NCBI GenBank assembly: GCA_944474755.1
Contig: OX104113.1
Location: 72,911,600 to 72,975,599, forward strand
Reading direction: 5' to 3'
Source: Limnoperna fortunei
Lineage: Eukaryota; Mollusca; Bivalvia; Mytilida; Modiolidae
Length of the DNA: 64,000 nucleotides
The notes under the pieces are model-generated. The model had not been told where the DNA came from and did no database searches. It saw only the letters and a program-made list of their open reading frames with translations. The position numbers were made by a program, and so were the translations under genes. How positions within the stretch are numbered: the first letter of the stretch is position 1; each line of letters starts with the position of its first letter. Below, in pieces: positions 20,779 through 31,716 of this stretch.

Positions 20779-21294
20779 TGTGTGCACCGGGGGGGGGGGG
20801 GAGTAACTTGGTAATTTGTAGGGTGGGGATGTGCCATTTTCGATTTGAATTCAATACCCATATTTCCATATTTATATAAAATTTCCAATCTTCATGACCC
20901 ATATTTATATAAAATTTCAATTTATATAAAATGAGCAATTTTCACAACCCATAAAATGTCATAAAATGAACAATTTTCATAACCCATATTTATATTAAGT
21001 AAACTTAAAAGGTCATATTTATATACACAAAATGATAACATAGTGAAGAAGAAAACACAATGTCATTACTAACATTACTCTTTATTATATTATAAACATG
21101 ACCCATATTTATATGAGACCAAATTTTTTTAGATTAAGATTAAAAAGCATACCCATTTTTATATAAGATTGTTTTAAAAACTACCCATTTTTATATAAAT
21201 TTAAAAAAAAAACCTACCCATATTTTTGGCACATATACGTATACCTTTATATAGGAAGTTACCCCCCCCCCCCCCCCCCGACGGTGTGTGTGTG
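20779..21294. mobile_element. Element bounded by poly-G and poly-C inverted ends
   Basis: Left end GTGTGCACC followed by a run of ~13 G and AGTAACTT; right end AAGTTAC followed by a run of ~18 C and GACGGTGTGTG. The two ends are inverted copies including the homopolymer. The interior repeats ACCCATATTTATATAAAATTT variants about ten times. No ORF. A non-autonomous repeat is likely; homopolymer lengths may be affected by sequencing. Confidence 0.65.
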
Positions 21295-22640
21295 TTATGA
21301 TAAAACTCATTCCGTATTCATATAGATTAAATATAATTTATTGGTTATGTTTGCTTAATTTTAAATAGGGTTTTTCACTTTTAGAAATTTGTTATCCATA
21401 ATATGGGGTCCAGTTTTTATTGTGAATATTCGACCTTCAAATTCTATTTCTTTATACCGTTTTTCTAACATAAGTTACTTCCCTTCAATTGTAAAACCCA
21501 ATCAGATTAATATTCTATTTTTATCAAATTACATCCTGGTAGATCCTTGACAACAGAACTTGTATACGATCAACAGATCCATAGGTAAATAGAATTAAAT
21601 GTTAATTTAAACCAGTGTTTTCGTTCGACACAACTGACGTGATGCAGGTAGTTGCACCTACGGATAATGTATGTAATGTGTACTTATTAATCCCTCGGCA
21701 TGTAGGTGTAAATACAATAGCATCAATATGCCATTACGGCCAGAGACATATAATTATTTGTAATTATATGTCTGGTACGGCAGAGCAAGCAGAAAATTTT
21801 TCGTCCAGTGTTTACTTAATACAAAAGTGTAGTACGGTACAAGTTAAAATTTGAAGTTAAGCGTCTTTTTTGACATTAAAAAAATATGTCGTGTGGCAAA
21901 AATTACCGAAAATCTTGGCTGAATAAATCAGCACTCAACGAAACTTATAAGAAATCTAACCTTCCTCTTTTATAAAAAAGCTCGACGGTCATGTTCTTAC
22001 AAATGTTATCCCAAATATAGATTTAAAGATTTTCTAAGTTGTGTTATTTTTAGAACCCCAAAATCCAATCAGACGCTTCCGTTTATTTTCTTATGGTACA
22101 AAGTTAACATAATAATGCCTTTGGAGACTGCACAGTCAACTAGACGTAAAATCTCCCTCAACAACTTTCAGCCAGGGGCTGCGCATTCCCAGTACTCCCA
22201 CCAAGACATCCCATTCTTTATGCCACTGAATATTTATTGCTGAAAGTAATACGCACAGACAGGCACACAGTCCATACAAATACCACACGGGAGTGCAGTT
22301 ATGGAGCTTGCACAAGATGTTGCTGAGATAATAACCAACTGCGTTGAATACACAGTAACCATGCTGGGAGATTTCTCAGGGTCTAACCACAGAGGTGCTG
22401 AGTCTTTCCGAAGGCGGGTGGGGGGTGTTGCCATTTGATTATATTATAATTATTATAATAGTGGACGGATGGGAATGGTGTGTTTTGAGCGTGCGACGTT
22501 AAAGACTCCGTTTGTAGATGACTATTGTTTTAGGTTCATAGTTCAAGCACCCAGTAGTTGCCCTAACTGTTTCATAGGCATGCACATTGTTTACCTATTG
22601 ATCAGCATCACATTTCCCTGTGGATTTTTTGTGTGTAAAG
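21295..22640. other. Intergenic, with second copy of the 12880 repeat
   Basis: 21628-21712 repeats the sequence of 12880-12975. The rest has no recognised gene; 22435-22465 is a short TATAAT-rich run. Confidence 0.55.
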
Positions 22641-23197
22641 ATGCTTGCTCGTCCATCTGTCTGTGCGTCCGTTCGTCCGAAACTAATCGTGTCCAGGCTG
22701 TAACTTTTTTTATCTATTGAGGTAGGCTTTGGATATTAGGAATGTGGGTAAATAATATCAAGGAGATGTTTCGCATACCGTAGTTGATCACCTTTGAACT
22801 TTCACTTTAAGGTCACTATTGCTTTCTGAATGACAAATTTATGTCCAAGCTTTAACTTTTTTTTCATCTTTTGAGGTAGGCTTTTGATTTTTGGAATATG
22901 GGTAAATAATATCCAGGCAATGTGTCGCATACTATGTTTTTCTATCTTTGACCTTAAGGTCACATTATTGCTTTCTGAATGACAAATTCGTGTCCTGGCT
23001 GTAACTTTTATAAGTTTTGAGGTAGGCTTTTGATTTTTGGGTAGTGGGTAGATAATATCAAGGCGATGTGCCGCTTACTGTTGTTGTTGACATTTGACCT
23101 TGAATTTTGATCTAAAATTAATGAATGACTACTTCATTTTCGGGCTGTAACAATTTGATTTTTGGGTAGATAATATCAAGGCAATATGTCGCATACT
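22641..23197. repeat. ~150-bp tandem repeat array, first part
   Basis: Three and a half units with period 149-152 bp, measured between GTCC(A/T)(G/A)GCT starts at 22691, 22843 and 22992. Each unit has GAGGTAGGCTTTTGAT, TGGGTA(A/G)ATAATATCAAGG, a GCATAC motif, TTTGACCTT and AAGGTCAC. Interrupted at 23198 by a MITE and continued at 23639-23850. Confidence 0.8.
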
Positions 23198-23634
23198 GGA
23201 ACAATAACACAATTGATGACGAATGTAGTTTCCCCTTAAATGATATATTTCTTTGTAATTTGTTTACTTTGGCTTTTTTCTTGTTTTGGTTCTACTTTTT
23301 GTGCTAATTGGAAAGAAGGAACTTTGAAAAATAAATTGAAATTAAACATTTTATGAAATATAATGGATTAGGAGTAATTTGGTCTAGTGGAAGGATTGCA
23401 AATTTCCTGTTTAGTCTCTTGGGCTTCATCCCCAAAGATAGGGATGCTTCCAGAGCTTTAAAATGAGTTAGAAGTATTACAGTTTTCTTAACTTTGGATA
23501 TAGTTTGGAAGAGGTATGGTACTTTCAGACTGTAAAATGGCACTCCAGAAACGAAGGTGGATTTTTTATATTGACTTAATGTTACTATAAACAAAGAGGG
23601 AAAAAGAGGTCTTCAACAATTGTGGTTTTGTTCC
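23198..23634. mobile_element. 437-bp MITE with TIRs and TACT duplication
   Basis: The ends GGAACAATAACACAATTG and (reverse complement of the right end) GGAACAAAACCACAATTG are terminal inverted repeats extending with mismatches for ~25 bp. TACT flanks both sides (23194-23197, 23635-23638), and removing the element restores the tandem-repeat unit. No transposase ORF is visible; the superfamily is not determined. Confidence 0.8.
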
Positions 23635-23638
23635 TACT

Positions 23639-23850
23639 GTGGTTGTTGACCTTTGACCTTGAACTTAAGGTAACATTATTGCTTTCTGAATGCCAAATTC
23701 TTGCCCGGGCTGTAATTTTTTTATCTTTTGATGTAGGCTTTTGATATTAGAAATGTGGGTAGATAATATCAAGGCGATGTGTAACATACCATGGTTGATA
23801 ACCATTGACCTTCACCTAAAGGTCGACAGGGCCTACAGATGCCACCTCTG
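23639..23850. repeat. ~150-bp tandem repeat array, continued
   Basis: Contains the same GTTGACCTTTGACCTTGAAC, AAATTCTTGCCCGGGCTGTA and GTGGGTAGATAATATCAAGG elements as 22641-23197. Confidence 0.8.
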
Positions 23851-24157
23851 ATATCTAGTTAATCATGATTTACAATAACTACCAGATTTTGTTCGCACAT
23901 AGCAAGGAAAAATTATATTAAACCTAATTTCTGTTTTTAACTTTACATAAAATTTGTATTAAGCTTCACTTTCTCTTGTCTCTAATTTCTATGAAATCAT
24001 CAAAAATTTCAAAGAGGGTATAGTCCATATATGAAATATTAAAGTAAAGCTATGCACCTCTATTGTTTATAAAGGTATAAAGATGTTTTTTCTTCGCATA
24101 GTTTTCTGATATAATTACGATACTACGGAAGCTTTAATATATATATATATTTTAGAA

Positions 24158-25855
24158 ATGGCCGCTTCTGATCCTGTACTTTGCACTTTGTGTGAGCAAT
24201 GCAGCTTATCCGAACAGGCTGTGGTGTGGTGCTCACAGTGTCAGGAGGCATTATGCGTTGGGTGCCAAAGGCCTCATGATCTATCAAGGTCAACAAAGTC
24301 CCACCAAACTATTCCAATAGCTGACTACACGACATTACCGCCTGTTGTTGTAGATATTAAACATTCCTGCGATAAACATAGGCAACATTATGACATGTTT
24401 TGTTCTATTCATAACGTTGCGTTCTGTCGTAAATGCTTGACCGAATACCACAAAGAATGTAAGGGGATAATGCCTCTAGAAGAAGTCGTCGGAAATGCTA
24501 GACACTCTTCAACCATTTTTGACATTGAGCAATCACTTCAGTTCTTACAAGAATACGTAACTGAATTGATAAAGAACCGTACAGAAAATAAATCCGATCT
24601 TTATGAACAAGAGCAGGATTTACGAGAAAAGGTAAAAAACTTTCGACAGAGGCTCAATGGTCATCTCGACAGGCTAGAGTTGAAACTTCTTGAAGAATTG
24701 TCGACAGAGTCAAACTTACACAACAAGAAAATAGAAAATGCTCTGGTTCAATTGATTGATAAAAGTATGAAGATCAATGATTTAAAACATGACGTCGCAA
24801 AAATGAAAACCTTTGCATCCGATTTACAGGTGTTTCTTGGTATGAAAGAAATTGAAACTACAGTCGAAGACGAAAAACTAAAAATAGAGTTAATCGGAAA
24901 AGAAGAATGCAAGTGTCGAATAAATTTAGGATTGCATTTCGAGTCTCAGATAGAGAGCATTGTAGATAATCTCACAATATTGGGCAGTGTGTCAGTATCA
25001 GTCACACCTACTGACATCAAATTAAAGTCTATAAAACAAATACAAGCCCAAATTGACACAGGGGCAAGCAGACGTATAGATGATATTAGGTTGAGTAAAC
25101 TTCAAAGCTTCCATATTATGACACACAAATCGAAAATAGACATTAGCGCATGTTTAATTGGGTGCGCTGGTAAATTAATATTAGCTGATGGTGGAAGAGG
25201 AAATCGTTTGATAGTCCTTCAACCGGACGGATCTATCCTTTGCTATATTGCTGTATCTCCTGCTATTTATGACATTGCTTGCGTTGACGATAGAAAGGTG
25301 GTTTGTACGACTGGATTTTTTAACTACAAAAGTGGCGTCATTATAGCAGATATACAGACACAAGGGGTCAAACATATTCGACAGGGAGTTAACAGTTTTC
25401 GTGGAATAGCAAATTCAAAGGGAAAATTAATTTACTCAGTTAATTGTGAGAATCTTGAGGTCTATAACACTGCAAACGGCGATATACGTCATATCCCCAC
25501 GACTCGAACGAAAATAAATCGTATTGCATTATTTAAAGAGAAGTTGTACTTAAGTGAAAAAGAATCTGCAGCGATACATTGCCTTGACATGACTGGAAAT
25601 GAAATATGGAAACGTAAATACTTTATCTTAAAAACGATTCTAGATCTAACTGTAGACAAGGATGGTTACGTTTATGTTGTTGGTGAAGGATCTAACAACG
25701 TTATAATAACATCACCAGACGGCAGGAAGCACAGAGAAGTTACCTTTGAAGAGGACGGCCCAATTCAACCACGTGCGATTAATTGTGACCAGGAAACGAA
25801 TAAAGTACTAGTTTGTAATAAAGAGGGAGCTGTTTGGCTTTATGATGTCATTTAA
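24158..25855 (+). CDS. B-box zinc finger / coiled-coil / propeller protein (TRIM-like)
   Basis: An intact 565-aa open frame in one exon. Residues 9-49 form a B-box1-like zinc site (C9, C12, C25, C28, C33, C36, H40, H49) and residues 71-101 a B-box2 (CDKHRQHYDMFCSIHNVAFC). There is no RING, so ubiquitin ligase activity is not implied. About residues 115-225 are a heptad-rich coiled coil. The last ~240 residues contain repeated strands with LADGGRGNRLIVL, LDLTVDKDGYVYVVGEG and VLVCNKEGAVWLYDVI, in keeping with an NHL-like beta-propeller. Proteins of this type are highly expanded in bivalves and often linked to innate immunity; the function here is inferred. The bases before ATG read TTTAG, so a 3' splice site at 24155 with a 5' UTR exon upstream is possible. 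AATAAA follows at 25898-25903. Confidence 0.9.
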   Translation: MAASDPVLCTLCEQCSLSEQAVVWCSQCQEALCVGCQRPHDLSRSTKSHQTIPIADYTTLPPVVVDIKHSCDKHRQHYDMFCSIHNVAFCRKCLTEYHKECKGIMPLEEVVGNARHSSTIFDIEQSLQFLQEYVTELIKNRTENKSDLYEQEQDLREKVKNFRQRLNGHLDRLELKLLEELSTESNLHNKKIENALVQLIDKSMKINDLKHDVAKMKTFASDLQVFLGMKEIETTVEDEKLKIELIGKEECKCRINLGLHFESQIESIVDNLTILGSVSVSVTPTDIKLKSIKQIQAQIDTGASRRIDDIRLSKLQSFHIMTHKSKIDISACLIGCAGKLILADGGRGNRLIVLQPDGSILCYIAVSPAIYDIACVDDRKVVCTTGFFNYKSGVIIADIQTQGVKHIRQGVNSFRGIANSKGKLIYSVNCENLEVYNTANGDIRHIPTTRTKINRIALFKEKLYLSEKESAAIHCLDMTGNEIWKRKYFILKTILDLTVDKDGYVYVVGEGSNNVIITSPDGRKHREVTFEEDGPIQPRAINCDQETNKVLVCNKEGAVWLYDVI

Positions 25856-25897
25856 AGTGAGAGACATATTAAGTGACAAGTTTGGTATTTTCATTTC

Positions 25898-25903
25898 AAT
25901 AAA
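25898..25903 (+). promoter_or_regulatory. Poly(A) signal AATAAA of the B-box gene
   Basis: Canonical hexamer 43 bases after the stop codon. Confidence 0.6.
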
Positions 25904-26335
25904 TTATATATTGAAAAAGACAATGGTTATATTCCATATATTAAATGAAAATATTTTATAATTACTTTATTTGTTACATCTAACAATAAGATGCGGTTTA
26001 CGTACATGTAGTTGAATTCCCAGTTGTAATAGAAAACATGATATTTTGACACGAGTCTGCATAATATAAAACATAACTGGGTATTGATATATGATAAGAA
26101 ACTTTATATACATAAAGTTTTTTTTATTACTTAGTTCTTCGATTATTTAAAAAAAGGTTTTTTGCTTTATTGTTTTAAAAAGAAACTTCTGAAAAATACA
26201 AGTTTGATATCTTATTTATTTAATAAAAAGAAATATTGATGCCATTTAACGTTTCACTATTTTTCAACGCTTATGCCTTTGGAGCAGCGTGCAATATTAC
26301 ATACATACATATATATCCTCTTCGTTTTAGGTAAC
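25904..26335. other. Intergenic, nothing recognised
   Basis: AT-rich; no gene or clear repeat. Confidence 0.4.
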
Positions 26336-27255
26336 ACATAAGGCTTCCACCAGCTCTGTTCTTTGCCTTCCACCAGCTCTGTTCTTTGCCTTTCTTTCAA
26401 GTTCTCGCCAGCTGTTTCCCAACTCTTCCATCTCCGCTTGAATCTAGGGTCCTCCTCCAAGTACCTCTTGGCCTTCCTAGTTTCCTATTGCCAGCTGGTG
26501 TCCACCTCAGTGCTCTTTTTACATGCCTGGTGTTGTCCATCCTTAAAATATGCCCTGTAAGTCTCCACCTTCTCTTCTTAATCTCATAAATGTTTTTTTA
26601 TTCCTGTTCTTTTAGTGAGTTCGATGTTTGATACTCTGTCTATTTGATGTTCATGATCTTTCTCAGCAACCTGCCTTCTACTCCTCTCAGTTTCTTCCAA
26701 TTTCCTTGTTTTTTCAACTTCCTTATTTGTACTCCATCACTCTGCTCCGTAGAGTAAAACTGATCTTACAAGTCTGATCTTCGTTCTGTATGAAATTCTA
26801 CTAGACTTCTAGATGTTAGCAAGTTTATTAAAAGCTGATGTTGCTTTTGCTATTCTAAAATATATTTCTTTCATAACTTCACGGTCACAACTTAATGTAC
26901 TGCCAAAATTGCAAAAATCTGGTTACTTCTTCGATTGGTTGACCATTCATGGTGATGCGACTGTTGTGACGGTAGTTGTTTTTCATTATTTTTGTTTTTC
27001 TATCGTTTATTTCTAAACATTTTTTCTTGGCTTCTTTACTTATGTTGTCCGATTCATTAGCATGTGGTGGTATGTTTGCGAGAACAAACTAATGTCATGT
27101 CCAATAGTGTAATTGTCAGCCCCCATTGAATGCCTCTTGGTTCTTCTGTTGTTCATCTCAAGCCCCAATCTTTTGCAAGAATGAAAAGTAGAGGTGAAAG
27201 TATGCATCATTGTCTGACCCCAGATGTTATAAAAAAAATCGAAGAATGTGTCCAT
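26336..27255 (-). pseudogene. LINE copy 4, RT C-terminal half
   Basis: Minus-strand LINE remnant. GVRQ-stop-CILSPLLFIL (~27160-27215) and GIQWG (~27120) are RT motifs in a broken frame; the final part includes RALRWTPAGNRKLGRPRGTW and WRRTLDSS-like sequence (26420-26530), the typical C-terminal region of this LINE family, which also appears at 47030-47885. A 23-bp sequence (CCACCAGCTCTGTTCTTTGC) is duplicated in tandem at 26347-26392. Many stops and frameshifts are present. The piece at 27655-27850 belongs to the same LINE, separated by a repeat. Confidence 0.7.
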
Positions 27256-27257
27256 GG

Positions 27258-27654
27258 GACACAGATGCCCCCGTTAAATGACGTCCCAACAGAAAGTAGT
27301 TGTCCGACGGTCTGAAAGTAGCTTAGGACGTACAACTTGTGATGCTGAACCAACCTGCCAAATTTCAAATTGTTCTCATGTACGGTTTCTGAGAAAAGCT
27401 TGGCGGAAATTCGTACGGACGGACGTACGTTCGTACAAAATGAAGTCCAATACAGTAAGTTGTCCGACAGGTCTGAAAGTCGCTTAGGACGGACAACTTG
27501 TGATACTGAACCACCCTGCCAAATTTCAAATTGTTCTCAAGTACAGTTTCTGAGAAAAGCTTGACAGAAATTCGTACGGACGGACGGACGTACGTACGTA
27601 CGGTCGGACATGAGTAAAACTTAATGCCCCCCGAATGTCGTCGCGGGGGCATAA
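27258..27654. mobile_element. Repeat element with ATGCCCCCG / CGGGGGCAT ends
   Basis: Starts GATGCCCCCGTTAAATG and ends GCGGGGGCATAAAAA, an inverted pair. Inside are two units of ~170 bp (AGTTGTCCGACNGTCTGAAAG, CTGCCAAATTTCAAATTGTT, ACGGACGGACGTACG). It lies inside the LINE and separates its RT motifs. The type is common in mytilid-like bivalve DNA as I recall it; the superfamily is unknown. Confidence 0.6.
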
Positions 27655-27850
27655 AAACAAGTCTGTGAGTTCACCATCATGTCGTACTGTACATCTGAAT
27701 CCGTTGTACATTTAATGATGTTAACTATTATTTGGTTGATTCCATAAAGCTGAAGAATTTTCCAAAGAGAGTCCTTATGAATACTATCGAAAGCCTTCTC
27801 AAAATCAATAAAATTTATATACATTGATGTATTCCATTCATTATTAGTCT
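27655..27850 (-). pseudogene. LINE copy 4, RT middle fragment
   Basis: YINFIDFEKAFDSIHKDSLW (~27765-27824) is the RT motif with the first catalytic Asp, followed by LWKILQLYGI and IVNIIK. The sequence then runs into the repeat element at 27654; the LINE resumes on the far side with GVRQ. Upstream parts of the LINE are not seen. Confidence 0.75.
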
Positions 27851-28110
27851 GTTCAATTATTGTCCTTAAAAATATTACATGTCATTGACAATTTAAACCG
27901 AAATAGTACACATTTATGTATGTATTTCCTTGTCACATATTTTAATATTTCAATTCAACAACTATAAATATTTAGGGTATTAGAATTGAACTCTTTTAAA
28001 GTATTCCGATTTAAAGTAATTATTTAAATCAAGAGACAAATATCTCTCCATTAAATCAGGAAATACCATTTAGAATGAACTGACATTAATTTGTAAACAT
28101 TATATAATTT
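27851..28110. other. Intergenic AT-rich
   Basis: No gene or clear repeat recognised. Confidence 0.4.
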
Positions 28111-29036
28111 TCTTTTTGAAAAATGTATATAGCCCTTAAAAGGGCTGTTTGGATTGACTGGAACATGTACATGTATCACTGGTCAGTCGTCTGCTTCATC
28201 AGACTCATTAACCACATCGACTTCTTTACCAAACAGCTCCATTCTTAGCTCTGCCACCTGCTGTGCCTTTATGGGGTCATTATCCTATTCATGGAATGAT
28301 TATCCGGTGCATAAAACATGGCAGGGTGAAAACATAGTCCCAATTTTCTCTTTTGTTTCTGCTTTTGCTTATAACTGTTATTGCTTAAGAGTTGGATATT
28401 TTGAAAGGTATGGCATTACTGTAGAACAAGAATATATTTTTCCAGTCAATGTCTTTACAGTGGAAGAACTTCCTAAACTGTGTTATGAGGTACAATGTGA
28501 CCACAACATTGAAATAAAAGTAGAAAAACCATTCCTTAAACTTTAAGGTAAAATTACAGAAAAAAGTCCGTGGTCACGTATACTTTTATCTCCATTTTTA
28601 TGTAATTAAGCATTATATAAGTAATGCCCCATATATGAAATTTTAAGTGAAAGAAAGATTTTTTAAAATAAAAAATGTTTAGGTCTCGCCCGTTCGGTTA
28701 CTTTTGCACAGGCCATCCAAATGGATAATGACCTCTTATGCTGACGTACTCGTGGTATGCTTGTCTTATTCCTTCCACAATGGTGATCTTCATATAAAGG
28801 TGATAAGCTTCCATCATCACTTTTATATAGATTATCGTCCGGATATTGGTATCTGTTGAGTATAAATTAAAAATCAATGGCTTCAGGAGGTAATAGTCAC
28901 CCGTGAAAATACGGAGGTGATAACTGTCGTCATATGTTCACAGGTCAATTAAATGATTAATCTGGATAATCACCGATTACACGTGTTATTTTATCACATA
29001 ATATTAAATGACATTGACACCTTGTGTAAAATTAAA
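28111..29036 (-). repeat. Copy A of the ~1.5-kb ORF119 repeat (disrupted)
   Basis: 28111-28272 and 28736-29036 match 31700-31860, 31860-31925 and 32180-32395 of copy B. The 119-aa ORF is broken by a 463-bp element (28273-28735) and by loss of its middle. The 3' hairpin AGCCCTT/AAGGGCT is kept at 28131-28146. Confidence 0.8.
28273..28735. mobile_element. 463-bp TIR element inside copy A
   Basis: Ends GGGGTCATTATCC and GGATAATGACCTC are inverted repeats (12 of 13), flanked by TTAT on both sides (28269-28272, 28736-28739). Absent from copies B and C at the same site. It carries an open frame of about 90 codons on the plus strand (to 28546) with YFERYGITVEQEYIFPVNVF, not recognised. Non-autonomous DNA transposon or a fragment that captured coding sequence. 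Confidence 0.8.
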
Positions 29037-29125
29037 ACGTTAACAAAAGTCACAGGAAAAAAAGTCACAATTTTAAGTTGTTTTGGTCGCTTATGCTGTC
29101 ATAATATGAAAATGTAATACTCATT

Positions 29126-29604
29126 ATAACCCCCCGCTTGAAAATCTGAGGGTATATAGTGATGGGGGTGTCCGTCCGTTACACTTTCTCTTATTTGCAA
29201 CTCCTCCTACACCACTGAATGAAATTTTATGACACTTACACAGAATCATTGTCTCATAGTGCCAATGTGCACCTGATATTTAACATTTTGATCGGAATGA
29301 TATTTGGGGTTTCCCATAAAATAACATGGACATTGTCGTTGACACAAAGGGATACCCATCTCTTATGTGCATTTCTTCCTCACTTAATGGAATTTGATGA
29401 AACTTAAACAGAATCTTTGTCACATAGCACCATTGCTATTCTTTGACGTGGGGGAGGGGTGGGGGTTCCCATGTTTTATCTGCAACTCTTCCTACACTTG
29501 ATTAAGTTTCAAGTTCATAATTAAGAACACGTGCATTTTTGAAGAAATCACGAAGCGGAAGGGGGGGTATCAATGGTGAGCATTGCTCACAGTTTTTTTA
29601 CTCT
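29126..29604 (+). repeat. Inserted repeat with two CTCCTACAC units
   Basis: Two diverged units carry GCAACTC(C/T)TCCTACAC, (T/C)(A/T)TGAA(A/T)TTTGATGAAACTT-like and CAGAATC(A/T)TTGTC motifs, ending GGTATCAATGGTGAGCATTG. It is absent at the same point in copy C (44880). Confidence 0.65.
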
Positions 29605-29715
29605 AGTTTATTACTTATATCTTAGTTTTCAATACGGCATCAATAAAAACTTTATTTCAAGTCCATCAAAATCTAGAAAACAATTAAGTAAAACACATTA
29701 CTTTATGGGGTGTTC

Positions 29716-31297
29716 CCGGAATGCCAACATATTTAAAATCACATAATTAAGTTTTGTTGTTTTAGTGGTTACAAACGGTGTGTAGAAATACCGCAAACTA
29801 CTAGCTAGTGCACTAACAAGGAGAAAAGTGCACTAACAACATGATGGATAACAGTAATTACAACAAACAACACATAATATCAAAGAGTAATGCATAAATA
29901 TAGTTTATACCAAGTTTGGTTTTATTTTATTTTGTAGTTTTAGAGATATTTGTATTTTTATCGGCACATGCCGATTTTTGTATTGTTAATTACCGGGTCA
30001 CCTCTGTAATGTGTTCACTCAAAAAGGTGAATTTTAAAATTGTGAAATTACATGTATTTAGAACTTATTATTGTTATGTTATTTATGTAAAAATGAATAA
30101 TTAATTAATTAATATTTTAAGCATCAATGTTAAATTTGTTAAAAACGTGAAAATTAACAAATTGATTATAATATTATGTATTAATTACTACCCCCACTGA
30201 ATACTTTTAGCATCATTCAAAGTAAATCATGGCTATGGCACAGTTGAACAATTTAGCCTTCAATGATTATCTTTTCCGGGTAAAGACTACCCGTGGTGAA
30301 AGAACGTACTGAAAATGTACTATACCAGCATGCCCAGCGACTGTCAACGCTAAGAATGACATTACGACACTAGGACAGCAATAACACTTTCACCCTGCAG
30401 ACCAAGCAAACATTGTAGCCAAAGACATAATGCACTTTATATCGACAAAATGCCAGGAAGAAGTAAGACCAATACCAGCTATTTACCAAAAAGAGATGTC
30501 AACAGGTTTACAGATCCACTACAAGGAAAATGACGACATACGACAGTCAGTGAGACGCGCAGCAGCACTCCCACTTGTTCCAGCCAAACACGTAGAAGAT
30601 GTCTGGTTCCATGCATTAATAGACTTAGAAGACACCGACTTGCCCATCGACACTACAACTTTCACAGATTATGTTGTTACCCAATGGATTGATAGCGACC
30701 GCACTCTATGGAATCATTTCAACACAGAAGGACCCCGCACCACCAACCACCTGGAAGCTTGGCACGGTAAAATAAAAAGAAACGTCCAGCACAGTCACCC
30801 GAATTTCTACACCATCATCCAGATTATTAAAGACATCGACGCAGTCAACGAGATAACCCATATTAAACTTCAGGCCGGCGGAACCCAAAGACACAGACCC
30901 TAGAAGTACCGCACATTGACAACTACATCAGCACATTGAAGGACAGACTCGCCAACAACACCATCGACTTCATGGAATATGTGGATGCTGTGTCACAGCT
31001 ACTACATTTGGATAAAAACTGAATAGACTTTACGTGTAATTTTATTTTTACTTTTGTTATATTTTGCTACAATGACAGTATTTGTAATGTTAAAATAAAA
31101 TAATGTCTTATATTGAGTGATAATATTTATAATAATATACAATAATTATTATACAAATACTATTACTCAATATATACCAGTACAATATTACACAATTTTA
31201 CCTTTAGTCAATTAAATACCTTGTATGGGGGACCCCTTAATCCTCACTAATGAGCGCCTACAATGTTCTTTGATGTTTCAAAATGTTGGCATTCCGG
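29716..31297 (+). mobile_element. MULE-type transposon remnant with 15-bp perfect TIRs
   Basis: CCGGAATGCCAACAT at 29716-29730 is exactly inverted at 31283-31297; weaker similarity continues outward for ~10 bp. Between them lies a FLYWCH/MULE-like transposase remnant (30229-31022). The left subterminal region (29773-29975) resembles one arm of the foldback at 46612-47022. The element sits inside copy B of the ORF119 repeat. No clear 9-bp TSD was found. Confidence 0.65.
30229..31022 (+). pseudogene. FLYWCH-domain MULE-like transposase, internally deleted
   Basis: The N-terminus LNNLAFNDYLFRVKTTRGER is a FLYWCH-type zinc finger start (W/C2H2 DNA-binding fold). Its tryptophan codon before KC is a TGA at 30310-30312 and a further stop precedes the HFHPAD part near 30381. 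RPIPAIYQKEMS then jumps directly to LQIHYKEND and RRAAALPLVPAKHVEDVWF, so the DDE catalytic region is missing. The C-terminal block (GPRTTNHLEAWHGKIKR, HPNFYTIIQIIKDI) is well kept. A frameshift near 30900 leads to the final helix and a stop at 31020-31022. Non-functional. Confidence 0.75.
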
Positions 31298-31716
31298 CAC
31301 ACAGCCGTATAAGCCTTGCAAAAAGTCTAGTGAATGTAAAGACCTACAAAAACACATTCAATACCAAGACAACTTACATTGTATTAATTGTGACTGTGAC
31401 TTTTTATTTGCGACTTTTTTTCCTGCGACTTTCTTTCCTACAACCATTTTTCTTACCAACTAAATACCAGAATATACCAATAAATTTTGAATAAGATTTG
31501 CATTGTTTTTTACTGCTGTCAGTCAGTCTATAAAGAAGTAAATATACCGGAGTACCGTATACTGCGTTAGTACAAGATATATCGGGGTATAATCTTGATT
31601 AGTTTTAAGTATATTAAAAATTGCTCAAAATTGGGGGAATTATTTCAACAATGTTTGTTACAGTTATGACCTCGAATGAAACACGTGATACAGATTTCTT
31701 TTTGAAAAATGTATAT

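Noticed and set aside
20605..20787. 60-codon frame with two identical CMNEVDSLT blocks
   Set aside because: The repeat comes from the duplicated arm of hairpin H3.
22641..23850. CRISPR-like array
   Set aside because: The units are ~150 bp, diverged and contiguous, without short repeats and unique spacers, and the DNA is eukaryotic.
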